The translations under genes were made by a program, and so were the position numbers. The notes beneath the pieces were generated by a model. The model did not search any database and was not told the origin of the DNA. It worked only from the letters and a program-made list of their open reading frames with translations. A stretch of DNA of 64,000 bases from Mucilaginibacter mali (GTDB lineage: Bacteria; Bacteroidota; Bacteroidia; Sphingobacteriales; Sphingobacteriaceae): the NCBI RefSeq assembly GCF_013283875.1, contig NZ_CP054139.1, forward strand, positions 868,001 through 932,000. The letters are read 5' to 3'. This document shows, piece by piece, positions 45,962 to 54,334 of this stretch; the stretch's first letter is position 1; each line of letters begins with the position of its first letter.

Positions 45962-47823
45962 GCGAAGATTTAAAATACGCGACCCTTTGGCAAAATAAAC
46001 GCGACGGATTGTCTGTTGATGGCGATCCGGGCGCGGACTGGCAAGGCATGCAAAGCCTTTTAGATGAACACCTGCCAAACCCGGCGCAAACCGGCGGGAA
46101 CGCTGGCAGCACAGGTGGAGGTGCCACTGGCAGTGGCGGAGCAGCTGGCTTTAGTAGCGGCATCATTAAACTGCTGGCTGTATTGGCTATCGCCATACCG
46201 GCTACCGTAACCCTGTACTTTTTGGTGTATAACGCTAACCTGAAAGATAAAAAGCAACCGGCAAATACACGCGATAGCGTAGCGTCCGCCATCGTAAAGA
46301 GTGATAGTATATTGGCCGATAAGCAGGCCAGCAACGAACAGTTGACGGCTTATAACGATAGCATTGCGCAGGCGCAGCAACAAATTAATACAGTTAATAT
46401 CGCTTTAAACACTTTATCGGGTAGCATTAACAAAACCGCGGCTGTTAAAGATAGCATAGCCGTGCTTAAGCGTACCCTTGCAGCAGCAAATCAAACCTTA
46501 AGTAAGCTAACAGTCGTTAGGAATGCGATATTGGCGGATCGTAAACTTGTAGCCGGTAACGGTGCTTCGGGGAATGGTGGGGCAGCATCCGCAGATGAAG
46601 CTACAGCCGCTTCGCCCGGCAATAAAAGCAATATACCGAACGGTCTATCGAGTATAGGCAATAGTGTTGCAAACACTAACAGGCAATCATCAAATAAGAA
46701 AAAAGCCGCGAATACATCAGAGGGAAACACCCGTTTAGTACCGGGTGGCGGTGGTAACAGCAAAACGGGACACCTAATCAATACCTTACCTGGTACAAGT
46801 ACTAATGGCCGGCGAAACAGGCCTGAAAACTCCTTATCCGGTAACGGAGATAATAAAGGAGGCCACGCCGGAAAGGGCGCATCTACTAATGACAATATGC
46901 CGGGTAACAAACCCGGCGGCCTGACAGGCAGTAATTCCATTAATTCGACCGCTAATAACACCAACGATCCATTGATGGCCATCAACGGTTATCACCCCGA
47001 TGCCGACGTATTTGGCATTATGGCCGCGTCCGGTAATTATCCCTTTATCAATAAGCTGCGCCCGGGCGATATGCGTTACAAGCTACGGGTATACCCCGGC
47101 CCGGGCAGCAGCAAAATAGATGTAAACAAGCCCGGTAAAGCACCAAAGGAAAAGAAGATAAAGACACCGAAAAGCCCGGGGGATACCCTATCGAACATTG
47201 ATTGGGGCCTGTTGGTGGGTGTAAACACCAACGGCAGCTTCACCGGGAAAAATCAGAACGCTAATATTTACGGCAGCCTGCCTGTCGATTTATATACCGG
47301 CCTGTTCGGTACCTATCACTTCAATAACAATTGGGGGCTTAACGCGCAGCTATGGCTGTATAACCCGCAAAACATCAGCGGCGGCTATAGTCATGCCAAC
47401 GGCAGCAAGGTAGATTCGGGCAAGGTGATACAGGTTTCCGATAGCCGTAAGGCCTATTTTGTAACCATCCCGGTGCATGCCCTATATCAAATTACCGATA
47501 ACCTGAGCGTAAAGTTTGGCCCGGTGATCAATCTGCCTGTAAAGCAAATTAACGGCAGCACCAGCCTTACGCCAAGCACCATCAGTAAGGATAGCAGCTA
47601 TTATAAAAAAACCATCACCCAAATAAACGCCACCAAATACCAGCAGCAACTCAACTTTGGCCTTAGCGGCGGCCTGCAATTCAATACCGGTCGCCTAAGT
47701 ATCGAGGCTACCTATCTTAAAAATTTAGGCGGATATAAAGTATCGTCTGATTACGGCACGTATACGGCCGGTCCGGGTGTGTTGCAGTTTACGGTTGGGT
47801 TTAGGTTAAATAAGGGGAGGTAG
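45958..47823 (+). CDS. Dual membrane-spanning anti-sigma factor candidate (cytoplasmic domain, inner-membrane helix, outer-membrane barrel)
   Basis: This 621-residue protein has no signal peptide. Residues 1-65 are soluble (MSEDLKYATLWQNKRDGLSV, ending Gly-rich) and would be cytoplasmic. A single membrane helix spans ~68-91 (GIIKLLAVLAIAIPATVTLY). Residues ~105-195 look coiled-coil (SIAQAQQQINTVNIALNTLS), and ~200-340 are Gly/Asn/Ser-rich and disordered. Residues ~412-621 form an outer-membrane beta-barrel-like domain (IDWGLLVGVNTNGSFTG, GLFGTYHFNNNWGLNAQLWL, LSIEATYLKNLGGY, VLQFTVGFRLNKGR). The layout matches the dual membrane-spanning anti-sigma factors described in Bacteroides. Coupling to an ECF sigma gene supports that reading. 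Signal unknown. Confidence 0.8.
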   Translation: MSEDLKYATLWQNKRDGLSVDGDPGADWQGMQSLLDEHLPNPAQTGGNAGSTGGGATGSGGAAGFSSGIIKLLAVLAIAIPATVTLYFLVYNANLKDKKQPANTRDSVASAIVKSDSILADKQASNEQLTAYNDSIAQAQQQINTVNIALNTLSGSINKTAAVKDSIAVLKRTLAAANQTLSKLTVVRNAILADRKLVAGNGASGNGGAASADEATAASPGNKSNIPNGLSSIGNSVANTNRQSSNKKKAANTSEGNTRLVPGGGGNSKTGHLINTLPGTSTNGRRNRPENSLSGNGDNKGGHAGKGASTNDNMPGNKPGGLTGSNSINSTANNTNDPLMAINGYHPDADVFGIMAASGNYPFINKLRPGDMRYKLRVYPGPGSSKIDVNKPGKAPKEKKIKTPKSPGDTLSNIDWGLLVGVNTNGSFTGKNQNANIYGSLPVDLYTGLFGTYHFNNNWGLNAQLWLYNPQNISGGYSHANGSKVDSGKVIQVSDSRKAYFVTIPVHALYQITDNLSVKFGPVINLPVKQINGSTSLTPSTISKDSSYYKKTITQINATKYQQQLNFGLSGGLQFNTGRLSIEATYLKNLGGYKVSSDYGTYTAGPGVLQFTVGFRLNKGR

Positions 47824-47888
47824 CGATACATATGTCGTGCTGAGTAATATAATCCCGGCGGCCTCTAATGGTTTTTATGACATGCCGA

Positions 47889-47963
47889 TGAAAGCCCCCT
47901 CTAAATCACCCCCAAAGGGGGGGACTTTGGAACCCCTCCTCTGGAGAGGGCAGGGTGAGGCTT
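47889..47963. repeat. CCCCCTCTAAATC...GGGTGAGGCT repeat block
   Basis: GCCCCCTCTAAATCACCCCC, AAAGGGGGGGA, then CCCCTCCTCTGGAGAGGGCA and GGGTGAGG. It is built from the same CTCC/GGAG modules as 34397-34445. It opens a 642-bp gap with no gene. Confidence 0.65.
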
Positions 47964-48060
47964 CAGCGGAAAAACAAACATGTCATAGGTAACTTGTCGA
48001 ATACTGTGCGCGATGGGTCGGTCCGACATTAGTAAGGTTGAAATGCAGATAGCGTAATTT

Positions 48061-48197
48061 CTCCCCTCTTTTCGCGAAGCGAAGAGAGGGTGGTCGGCGA
48101 AGCAACGACCGGGTGAGTCCTCGCCGTACAGCTTACTCACCCCGACTACGCTACGCTGGTCGGCCCTCTCTTCGCTGCGCGGAAAGAGGGCAGGAGT
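48061..48197. repeat. CGACCGGGTGAGT / ACTCACCCCGACTACG palindrome (copy 2, inverted order)
   Basis: CCCTCTTTTCGCGAAGCGAA, GAGAGGGTGGTCGG and GACCGGGTGAGT are followed by CTTACTCACCCCGACTACGC, TGGTCGGCCCTCTCTTCGCT and GCGCGGAAAGAGGGC. The arm order is inverted relative to 45079-45217: arms face outward from the GTGAGT/ACTCAC centre. Confidence 0.82.
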
Positions 48198-48311
48198 AGT
48201 GATGGCCCTGCTCACAATGACACCCTACCTATAAATCTTGTCTTGCTGTCGTGGTGTCCCGTTACCACGATGCGCAGGACAGGAACAGGACAGAAGATTA
48301 TATGGAAATTA

Positions 48312-48460
48312 GGCTAAAGCCATTCCCTTTATTATCGCTATTCCGTCCCATAAATGGGACGGTAATGAATTTAAGATTAACGTTAACCAGCATTACAATT
48401 CATTGCCGTTGGCTTTAGCCAACAGTTTAAAGGCCAGGCAAAAGAGGCTTTAGCCCAATC
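48312..48460. repeat. GGCTAAAGCC...GGCTTTAGCC palindrome (copy 2)
   Basis: GGCTAAAGCC, ATTCCGTCCCATAAATGGGA, CGGTAATGAATTT, then ATTCATTGCCGTTGGCTTTA, GCCAAC and AGGCTTTAGCCCAAT. It matches 40057-40240 in order and sequence, with a different centre. An ACAGGACA word cluster precedes it at 48240-48296. Confidence 0.85.
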
Positions 48461-48465
48461 TCGCA

Positions 48466-50073
48466 CTACTCCCTCACCAGCCCCACATCATCCACCCAGC
48501 AAAAAGCCTTCGCCGCGCCATCAGCAAAAAAGCCAACCTCTACCTTGCCGCCCTTAACCGGGATGTGCGCCAGCGTAATGGTTTGCCATGCAGCGTTCTC
48601 GCCCTTAATGCTGTACTTCATGGCCTTGCCCTTGCTTTCTGCATACATATCCAGCGTGGCGAAACCGGCGCTGTTCTTCACCTTAGCAGTCAACGTATAA
48701 AGCCCATCGGCTAAAGCCACATAGGGCGACGAAGCGATCACCTGCGATACCTTGCGTTTGAACGGCACCTTATCCGTCATATTCAGGCTCTTCTCGCCGA
48801 TGACGATCTTGCGGTCGTCCACACTGTTTACGTGGTTTAAAACAATCGAATCGGCGCTGCCGATGGCTATCTTGTTGCCGGCTAAAACGTTAGTCAGCCA
48901 GCCGGTTAGTTGTTCCTGCACGGGCTTCACCGGGCTGGGGATATTCTTGCGGTCGGCTTCGAAGCTGCCGTTCCGTACATAATTATTATCGGGCGCAACC
49001 TGCCACAGGCCCGTTTTGGCATCCAACCCCCACGAGCCAAGCGAGTTGAAATAAGGCACCCTGCCATCAAACGACAGTGGCACCCATTGGTTATAGCCCA
49101 GTCCGTTTCCGGCAAAATCGGCCCAGCGGTCGCCGCAGTAAATCACCGTTTCCTGCTTGCTGCCCCTGATGGTGTAAAAGAAGCCCGTTTGCGTAACGTG
49201 GGCGTAATCGTCGGCACAGCCGTTCATCACCTGCATATCGTCGGTTGGGATATATGGCCCGCGGATGTCGTCGGCCACCAAATAATAAGCAAAGGAGGCA
49301 TCCCAGCCGTAAATGTTTGATGCGCACATGTAGTAGCGGCCCTTGTACTTAAACATGCAGTTTCCCTCGCGGCTTTCACCCTTAAAAACCTGCGTGCAAT
49401 CCAGCAGATCAACCTTGCCATCCTTAACACCAATTTCGGATACATAGATCTTATTGCGCCCCTTTCCGTACGAATACACCAGGTACGATTTCCCCGTATC
49501 CTCGTCCGTAAACACCGTTTGGTCGCCGGTATTGGTGGTGCCAATCCGCTGCTCCATACTGATCTCCTGGTGCCAGCTGAAGGGGCCGGTTGGCTTATCG
49601 GCAACGGTAATCAGTACCTTGCCGCCATGCTGCACAAACAGGGCATACTTGTTCAGCTCCTTAACATAAGCCACGCCCAAACGCCCCACCCAGGTGCGCC
49701 TGCCGTTAACATTGGTTACTTCCGGCAGTAACACATCGCCCTCCAGCTTCCAGCTCACCATATCGGTAGAGCTATAGCAGGTAACCGACTCGAAGATATT
49801 GCCGTTCAGCGTAACCGATGGGTCGGCACGGTAGGTTTCGGCCTGTTTGTAGTGTACGCCGTACCAGTAATACTTTTTGGCGTGCGTCAGCGGGTCGGCA
49901 AACTGGAAGATGCCGCCGCCCTGGCTATAAATAGGTCGCCCGTCTACCGTGTTCCAAAAGGTATCGTTTTTAATATTGCGCAGCTGAGCCACAGCACCGG
50001 TGCCTAAAAACAGGCAGGCAAACAGGCATAAACAGGCACATCGTTTCATCAGGGTGGTCGAAATCATTTTCAT
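48466..50073 (-). CDS. Secreted family-43-like glycoside hydrolase with C-terminal carbohydrate-binding-like domain
   Basis: From ATG 50073 there are 535 residues; an in-frame TTG upstream is less likely. A signal peptide (CACLCLFACLFLGTGAVAQ) is followed by a five-bladed propeller pattern: GRPIYSQGGGIFQFADPLTH with KKYYWYGVHY, SSTDMVSWKLEGDVLLPE, RTWVGRLGVAYVKELNKYALF, DQTVFTDEDTGKSYLVYSYG, GRYYMCASNIYGWDASFAYY and DYAHVTQTGFFYTIRGSKQE. Residues ~370-535 form a beta-sandwich resembling a carbohydrate-binding module. GH43-type enzymes often release arabinose, xylose or galactose. The subfamily and substrate are not assignable by eye. Confidence 0.86.
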   Translation of the reverse strand: MKMISTTLMKRCACLCLFACLFLGTGAVAQLRNIKNDTFWNTVDGRPIYSQGGGIFQFADPLTHAKKYYWYGVHYKQAETYRADPSVTLNGNIFESVTCYSSTDMVSWKLEGDVLLPEVTNVNGRRTWVGRLGVAYVKELNKYALFVQHGGKVLITVADKPTGPFSWHQEISMEQRIGTTNTGDQTVFTDEDTGKSYLVYSYGKGRNKIYVSEIGVKDGKVDLLDCTQVFKGESREGNCMFKYKGRYYMCASNIYGWDASFAYYLVADDIRGPYIPTDDMQVMNGCADDYAHVTQTGFFYTIRGSKQETVIYCGDRWADFAGNGLGYNQWVPLSFDGRVPYFNSLGSWGLDAKTGLWQVAPDNNYVRNGSFEADRKNIPSPVKPVQEQLTGWLTNVLAGNKIAIGSADSIVLNHVNSVDDRKIVIGEKSLNMTDKVPFKRKVSQVIASSPYVALADGLYTLTAKVKNSAGFATLDMYAESKGKAMKYSIKGENAAWQTITLAHIPVKGGKVEVGFFADGAAKAFCWVDDVGLVRE

Positions 50074-50195
50074 AGTAAAGCAGGTGCTAATTGGCAACCT
50101 AAAATTGCGCTAATATTTTAATTAAGGCATCCTGCACTGTGATGATGATAATTTGCCATCCTCCCTGTAACAATCCATGCCGTGCTGCGTCCAAA

Positions 50196-51320
50196 ATGGT
50201 AAAACAGACCTCAATGCAATTAAAAAACATCTTCCGCAAAAAAGTTACCGATAAGCAAAAGCCTAAAAAAAGCAAACTACGCGAGTGGGGCGACGCGATA
50301 TTATTCGCCGTTGTGGCTTCTACCATTATCAGGGGGCTATTGTTCTCGGCTTATGCTATCCCGTCAGGATCGATGGAGGGAACTTTGCTAACGGGGGATT
50401 ATTTGTTTGTGAGCAAGATCAACTATGGTCCGCGCATGCCGTTCACACCGCTGGCCATCCCGTTTACCGAATCGACCGTTTATGGGATTAAAACCTACTG
50501 GGATGGCATTAAATTGCCATATATGCGTTTGCCCGGTCTGTCGGAAGTAAAGAAGGGGGATATTGTGGTATTTAATAAACCTGAAGAAGCTGATCCACAA
50601 TACGACCGCCCGGTTGATGCCCGTACCAACCTGATCAAGCGTTGCCAGGCCACGGCAGGGGATACCTTAAGTATTATGAACGCTCAGGTATATGTAAACG
50701 GTAAGGCTGTACCGAACGCGCCGAAAGCACAAACATCATACAGTGTAACTACTGATGGGAATGATATTAACCCGCAGGCACTGCGTGATATGCATATCGA
50801 GGTTACGCAGCAAACATCAGTCAATCAATTTGAAATGATTATCCCGACCGAGCAATTGGCGACGTTTAAAAAGTTTGGCAATATTAAAAATGTGGTGCCG
50901 GTGATACAAGTGGCTGGTGAATATGATCCGCAGGTGTTCCCGCATAATAGCGCCTTTAAATGGAACCAGGATAATTTTGGCCCGCTGGTGATGCCAAAGC
51001 GGGGAATGGCCATTGCGCTGAATGATTCGACCATGGCGCTTTACCGTCGTGCTATTGAACTATATGAAGGCAACAAGGTGACTGTTAGCGGCAAAGACGT
51101 TTTGATTAACGGGAAAAAAGCCACGCGATATACCTTTAAAATGAACTACTATTGGATGATGGGCGACAACCGCCACAACTCGCTGGATAGCCGTTTTTGG
51201 GGCTACGTGCCCGAAGACCATGTGGTGGGCAAGGCTATGATCACCTGGATGAGTATCGATTCGACCGGTACTTTTTTGGACAAGGTGCGATGGAACAGGA
51301 TCTTGAAAGCGATAAAGTAA
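50196..51320 (+). CDS. lepB: Signal peptidase I
   Basis: The protein is 374 residues from ATG 50196 (MVKQTSMQLKNIFRKKV); ATG 50214 is an alternative. One membrane helix (WGDAILFAVVASTIIRGLLF) precedes the catalytic Ser59 in IPSGSMEGTLL. The general-base Lys148 is in TNLIKRCQATAGD, and box E is YYWMMGDNRHNSLDSRFWGYVP. It cleaves signal peptides of exported proteins at the outer face of the inner membrane. The enzyme has an insertion of ~110 residues between box D and box E, which is usual in Bacteroidota. It is divergent from the GH43-like gene and ends in a strong palindrome. Confidence 0.95.
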   Translation: MVKQTSMQLKNIFRKKVTDKQKPKKSKLREWGDAILFAVVASTIIRGLLFSAYAIPSGSMEGTLLTGDYLFVSKINYGPRMPFTPLAIPFTESTVYGIKTYWDGIKLPYMRLPGLSEVKKGDIVVFNKPEEADPQYDRPVDARTNLIKRCQATAGDTLSIMNAQVYVNGKAVPNAPKAQTSYSVTTDGNDINPQALRDMHIEVTQQTSVNQFEMIIPTEQLATFKKFGNIKNVVPVIQVAGEYDPQVFPHNSAFKWNQDNFGPLVMPKRGMAIALNDSTMALYRRAIELYEGNKVTVSGKDVLINGKKATRYTFKMNYYWMMGDNRHNSLDSRFWGYVPEDHVVGKAMITWMSIDSTGTFLDKVRWNRILKAIK

Positions 51321-51324
51321 TTCC

Positions 51325-51364
51325 TGTTCGGTAGAGCCAGATAATTATCTGGCTCTACCGAACA
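51325..51364. terminator. 40-bp perfect palindrome after lepB
   Basis: TGTTCGGTAGAGCCAGATAA and its exact complement meet without a loop at 51344/51345, five bases after the lepB stop codon. A decayed copy (GTAGAGCCAGGTAATTATCT, then GGCCCTAC) lies at 51574-51604. No T tract is present, so the terminator role is tentative. Confidence 0.65.
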
Positions 51365-51514
51365 ATGCACAACCGCCCAACATAAACCCGAAGTGGAAAA
51401 CCCGCAGCCGTGATAGGCTATGTGTTTGGGAAAGGCGAGGCTTTGGAACGGATAGTGGGAACAAACGCTGATAGGAGTAGTGGCAGTGCTTTTCAAAAGA
51501 CTTTTTGTTAGTGA

Positions 51515-51604
51515 TTAAACCCCTCCCTGCCACTGCACCAACCAGCCGCACCCTCCCCTAGGAGAGAACTGGACCGTAGAGCCAGGTAATTATCTGGCCC
51601 TACA
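51515..51604. repeat. TAAACCCCTCCC block (copy 3) plus decayed GTAGAGCCAG palindrome
   Basis: TTAAACCCCTCCCTGCCACT, CACCCTCCCCTAGGAGAGAA and CTGG, then GTAGAGCCAGGTAATTATCT. The rest of the 426-bp gap 51321-51746 shows no ORF I would support. Confidence 0.65.
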
Positions 51605-51693
51605 GGATGATCCATATCTCAATTGAACTCAATCCAACAAATTAAATCGACGAAAACCTTAGTGCACACTAATCATTTAGTAATTTCGTTTGT

Positions 51694-51701
51694 TAAATTT
51701 G
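51694..51701 (+). promoter_or_regulatory. -7 box before the class A PBP gene
   Basis: TAAATTTG matches TAnnTTTG exactly, 45 bp before the ATG. No good -33 TTG lies at the usual spacing. An AGTGCACACT palindrome is just upstream (51661-51670). Confidence 0.4.
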
Positions 51702-51746
51702 TGCCTGCTGTTAGGTATTAGCGGCATTATTTTCCATCTTTAACCC

Positions 51747-54086
51747 ATGTTCAAACGCATCAGCAACAAGTACCTGCGGTACCTGGCCATATTTATATAC
51801 TTCGTTATCATTTTTGTTTGCGCTATCGAGCTTAATTTCCTGTGGCTGTTTGGCTACGAGCCGGATATGCACGATATTAAAAATCCCACGATTTCGGTGG
51901 CCAGCGAGGTTTATACGGCTGATGGCAAGCTGATTGGTAAATACTACCACGAAAACCGCTCGCCTATTGAATATAAGGACCTTTCGCCGGCGCTGATCAA
52001 CGCGCTGGTGGCTACCGAGGATGTGCGCTTTTACAAACATGGCGGGGTTGACTTTTACTCGTTCAGTACCGGGATGCTTGCTACGGCCAAAGGCGATAAG
52101 CGCGGCGGTAGTACCATCACGCAGCAGTTGGCCAAAAATCTGTTCGCCACCCGTAAGCGTAAATCGCAAGGGGTAATGAGGCATATCCCTGTTATCAAGA
52201 CTTTGGTGTATAAGATAAAGGAATGGCTGACGGCGTACAAAATTGAGCATGTGTATAATAAGCAGCAGATACTCACTATGTATTTCAATACCGTTCCGTT
52301 TGGAAATAACTCGTTCGGGATAAAAACGGCTGCTGTTAAATACTTTAATAAGCAACCTGCCCAATTGAACCCAGCGGAGGCGGCCACACTGATCGGAATG
52401 CTGAAGGCGACATCAACCTATAACCCGATCACTAATCCCGAGCGTTCTCTGCAACGCCGTAATACAGTACTTGGCCAAATGCAAAAATACGGCTACCTGA
52501 AGCCGGAAGAGTATGCCGCCAATAGTAAGCTGCCGCTTAACTTGGATCTGAGTTATGTGGACGATGAATCAACAGGCGACAGTTACCTACGCCAGGCGGT
52601 TGAAAAATGGCTGAAGAAATGGTGCAAGGATAACGACTATGACCTGTACGAGGATGGCCTGAAGATCTACACCACTATTGATAGCCGCATGCAGCAGTAT
52701 GCCGAAGACGCGGTGGCCGAAAAAATGAAGATGTTGCAAAAGCGCTTCTACAATATTTGGGGCAATAAAAACCCATGGCGCGATAGCAAAGGGGTGGAAA
52801 TAAAAGACTTTTTACTAAAGGCCGAGCAACGTTTGCCGGTGTATGCCGTACTTACTAAAAAGTACAAGGGAGATACTGTGCAGATAAACAAGTATTTCAA
52901 CACGCAAAAGAAGATGCGGGTATTTACCTGGCATGGCGAACGCGATACCACCATGAGCAGCGTCGACTCCATAAAATATTATACCAAACTGCTGAACACA
53001 GGCATGATGACCATGGAGCCATCTACCGGGAAAATTAAAGTTTGGGTAGGCGGTATCGACTATAAATACTTTAAATACGATCACGTTAACCAGGCTAAGC
53101 GCCAGGCGGGTTCTACCTTTAAACCCTTCGCTTATTTAACAGCTTTGGATAATGGTTACAGTCCGTGCGATAAGTTTACCGATAAGCCGGTATCTATCAA
53201 CTATACCTACGAAGGTAAACAGGAAACCTGGGCGCCTAACAATGCCGACTTTAAATTCAGCGGGATGGAAATGTCGTTGCGTTGGGCCATGGGTAAATCG
53301 GTTAACAGCATCACCGCTCAGCTGACTGAAAAGGTGGGTTGGGATAAAGTGGTCGACTACGCTCACCGCGTAGGTATCGAAAGTCCGCTGAAAGCTATCC
53401 CGTCGGTATCGCTGGGATCGAACGATGTATCGGTATATGAGATGGTGCGTGCTTACAGCACATTCCTGAATAAGGGCCAAAAGGTTGACCCCATACTGGT
53501 AAGCAAAATAGTTGATCGCGATGGCAAAACCGTTGCTGAGTTTACTTTAAAACAAGAGCAGGTGATCAGCCCGGAAACTGCCTGGCTGATGCTGTATATG
53601 TTCCGTGGCGGTATGGAAGAACCGGGCGGCACATCGCAAGCGCTGTGGGAATACGATGGCCTTTGGAGAAGCCCTCTCTGGAAAACGGAGAACCAGATAG
53701 GCGGTAAAACAGGTACATCAAGCGATTATGTTGATGGCTGGTACATGGGTATCACTAAAGACCTGGTGACTGGCGTATGGGTTGGCGACGATGACCGGAG
53801 CGTACACTTTAACAGTAGTGAAAGCGGTGAAGGCTCGCATACGGCCCTGCCTATTTTTGGGAGCTTTATGCAACGTGTTTACGCGGATAAAAGCCTGGGG
53901 TACGGTTTTGGGCTGTTCCCTAAACCGTGGGTGAAGATAAGCAAGGATTATAACTGCCCATCGCCACGGATGCCTAAGGATAGCGGCGAGGTGGACAGTA
54001 GCTGGGTGCCGGTAGATACATCGGCTGTATTGCCGCCGGCAGTATCGACAGAAGGAGAGAAGAACGAGACGAAGCCGCCGAGGTAG
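51747..54086 (+). CDS. Class A penicillin-binding protein (PBP1A-like, glycosyltransferase/transpeptidase)
   Basis: This 779-residue bifunctional cell-wall synthase has an N-terminal anchor helix at ~10-30. The GT51 domain has the catalytic Glu91 in ATEDVRFYKHGGVD and RGGSTITQQLAKNLFATR, plus MYFNTVPFGNNSFGI. The transpeptidase domain has Ser456-x2-Lys459 (GSTFKPF), SVNSIT (SxN) and KTGTSSDY (KTG). It polymerises lipid II and cross-links peptidoglycan in the periplasm. The long inter-domain insertion at ~280-420 is Lys-rich. The C-terminal tail is Ser/Pro-rich. Both active sites are complete. It is probably monocistronic, followed by a repeat element. Confidence 0.95.
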   Translation: MFKRISNKYLRYLAIFIYFVIIFVCAIELNFLWLFGYEPDMHDIKNPTISVASEVYTADGKLIGKYYHENRSPIEYKDLSPALINALVATEDVRFYKHGGVDFYSFSTGMLATAKGDKRGGSTITQQLAKNLFATRKRKSQGVMRHIPVIKTLVYKIKEWLTAYKIEHVYNKQQILTMYFNTVPFGNNSFGIKTAAVKYFNKQPAQLNPAEAATLIGMLKATSTYNPITNPERSLQRRNTVLGQMQKYGYLKPEEYAANSKLPLNLDLSYVDDESTGDSYLRQAVEKWLKKWCKDNDYDLYEDGLKIYTTIDSRMQQYAEDAVAEKMKMLQKRFYNIWGNKNPWRDSKGVEIKDFLLKAEQRLPVYAVLTKKYKGDTVQINKYFNTQKKMRVFTWHGERDTTMSSVDSIKYYTKLLNTGMMTMEPSTGKIKVWVGGIDYKYFKYDHVNQAKRQAGSTFKPFAYLTALDNGYSPCDKFTDKPVSINYTYEGKQETWAPNNADFKFSGMEMSLRWAMGKSVNSITAQLTEKVGWDKVVDYAHRVGIESPLKAIPSVSLGSNDVSVYEMVRAYSTFLNKGQKVDPILVSKIVDRDGKTVAEFTLKQEQVISPETAWLMLYMFRGGMEEPGGTSQALWEYDGLWRSPLWKTENQIGGKTGTSSDYVDGWYMGITKDLVTGVWVGDDDRSVHFNSSESGEGSHTALPIFGSFMQRVYADKSLGYGFGLFPKPWVKISKDYNCPSPRMPKDSGEVDSSWVPVDTSAVLPPAVSTEGEKNETKPPR

Positions 54087-54090
54087 TTAG

Positions 54091-54229
54091 ACTCACCCGG
54101 TCGTTGCTTCGCCCGACCACCCTCTCTTCGCTGCGCGAAAAGAGGGGATTGTTTTATCGGATACTGCTCCTGCACTCTTTCCGCGCAGCGAAGAGAGTGC
54201 CGACCAGCGTAGCGCAGTCGGGGTGAGTA
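54091..54229. repeat. ACTCACCCGGTCG...CAGTCGGGGTGAGT palindrome (copy 3)
   Basis: ACTCACCCGGTCGTTGCTTC, CCACCCTCTCTTCGCTGCGC and GAAAAGAGGGG pair with CTCTTTCCGCGCAGCGAAGA, GAGTGCCGACCAGCGTAGCG and CAGTCGGGGTGAGT. It fills most of the gap after the PBP gene. Confidence 0.85.
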
Positions 54230-54334
54230 AAACCGATATGCTGAGCCAATAATATGTTAAAATAAACATGTGCGCTTCAATACATCGCATAATAAGTTTA
54301 AATTTATACGTTATAACACCACAATACCCTTTGT

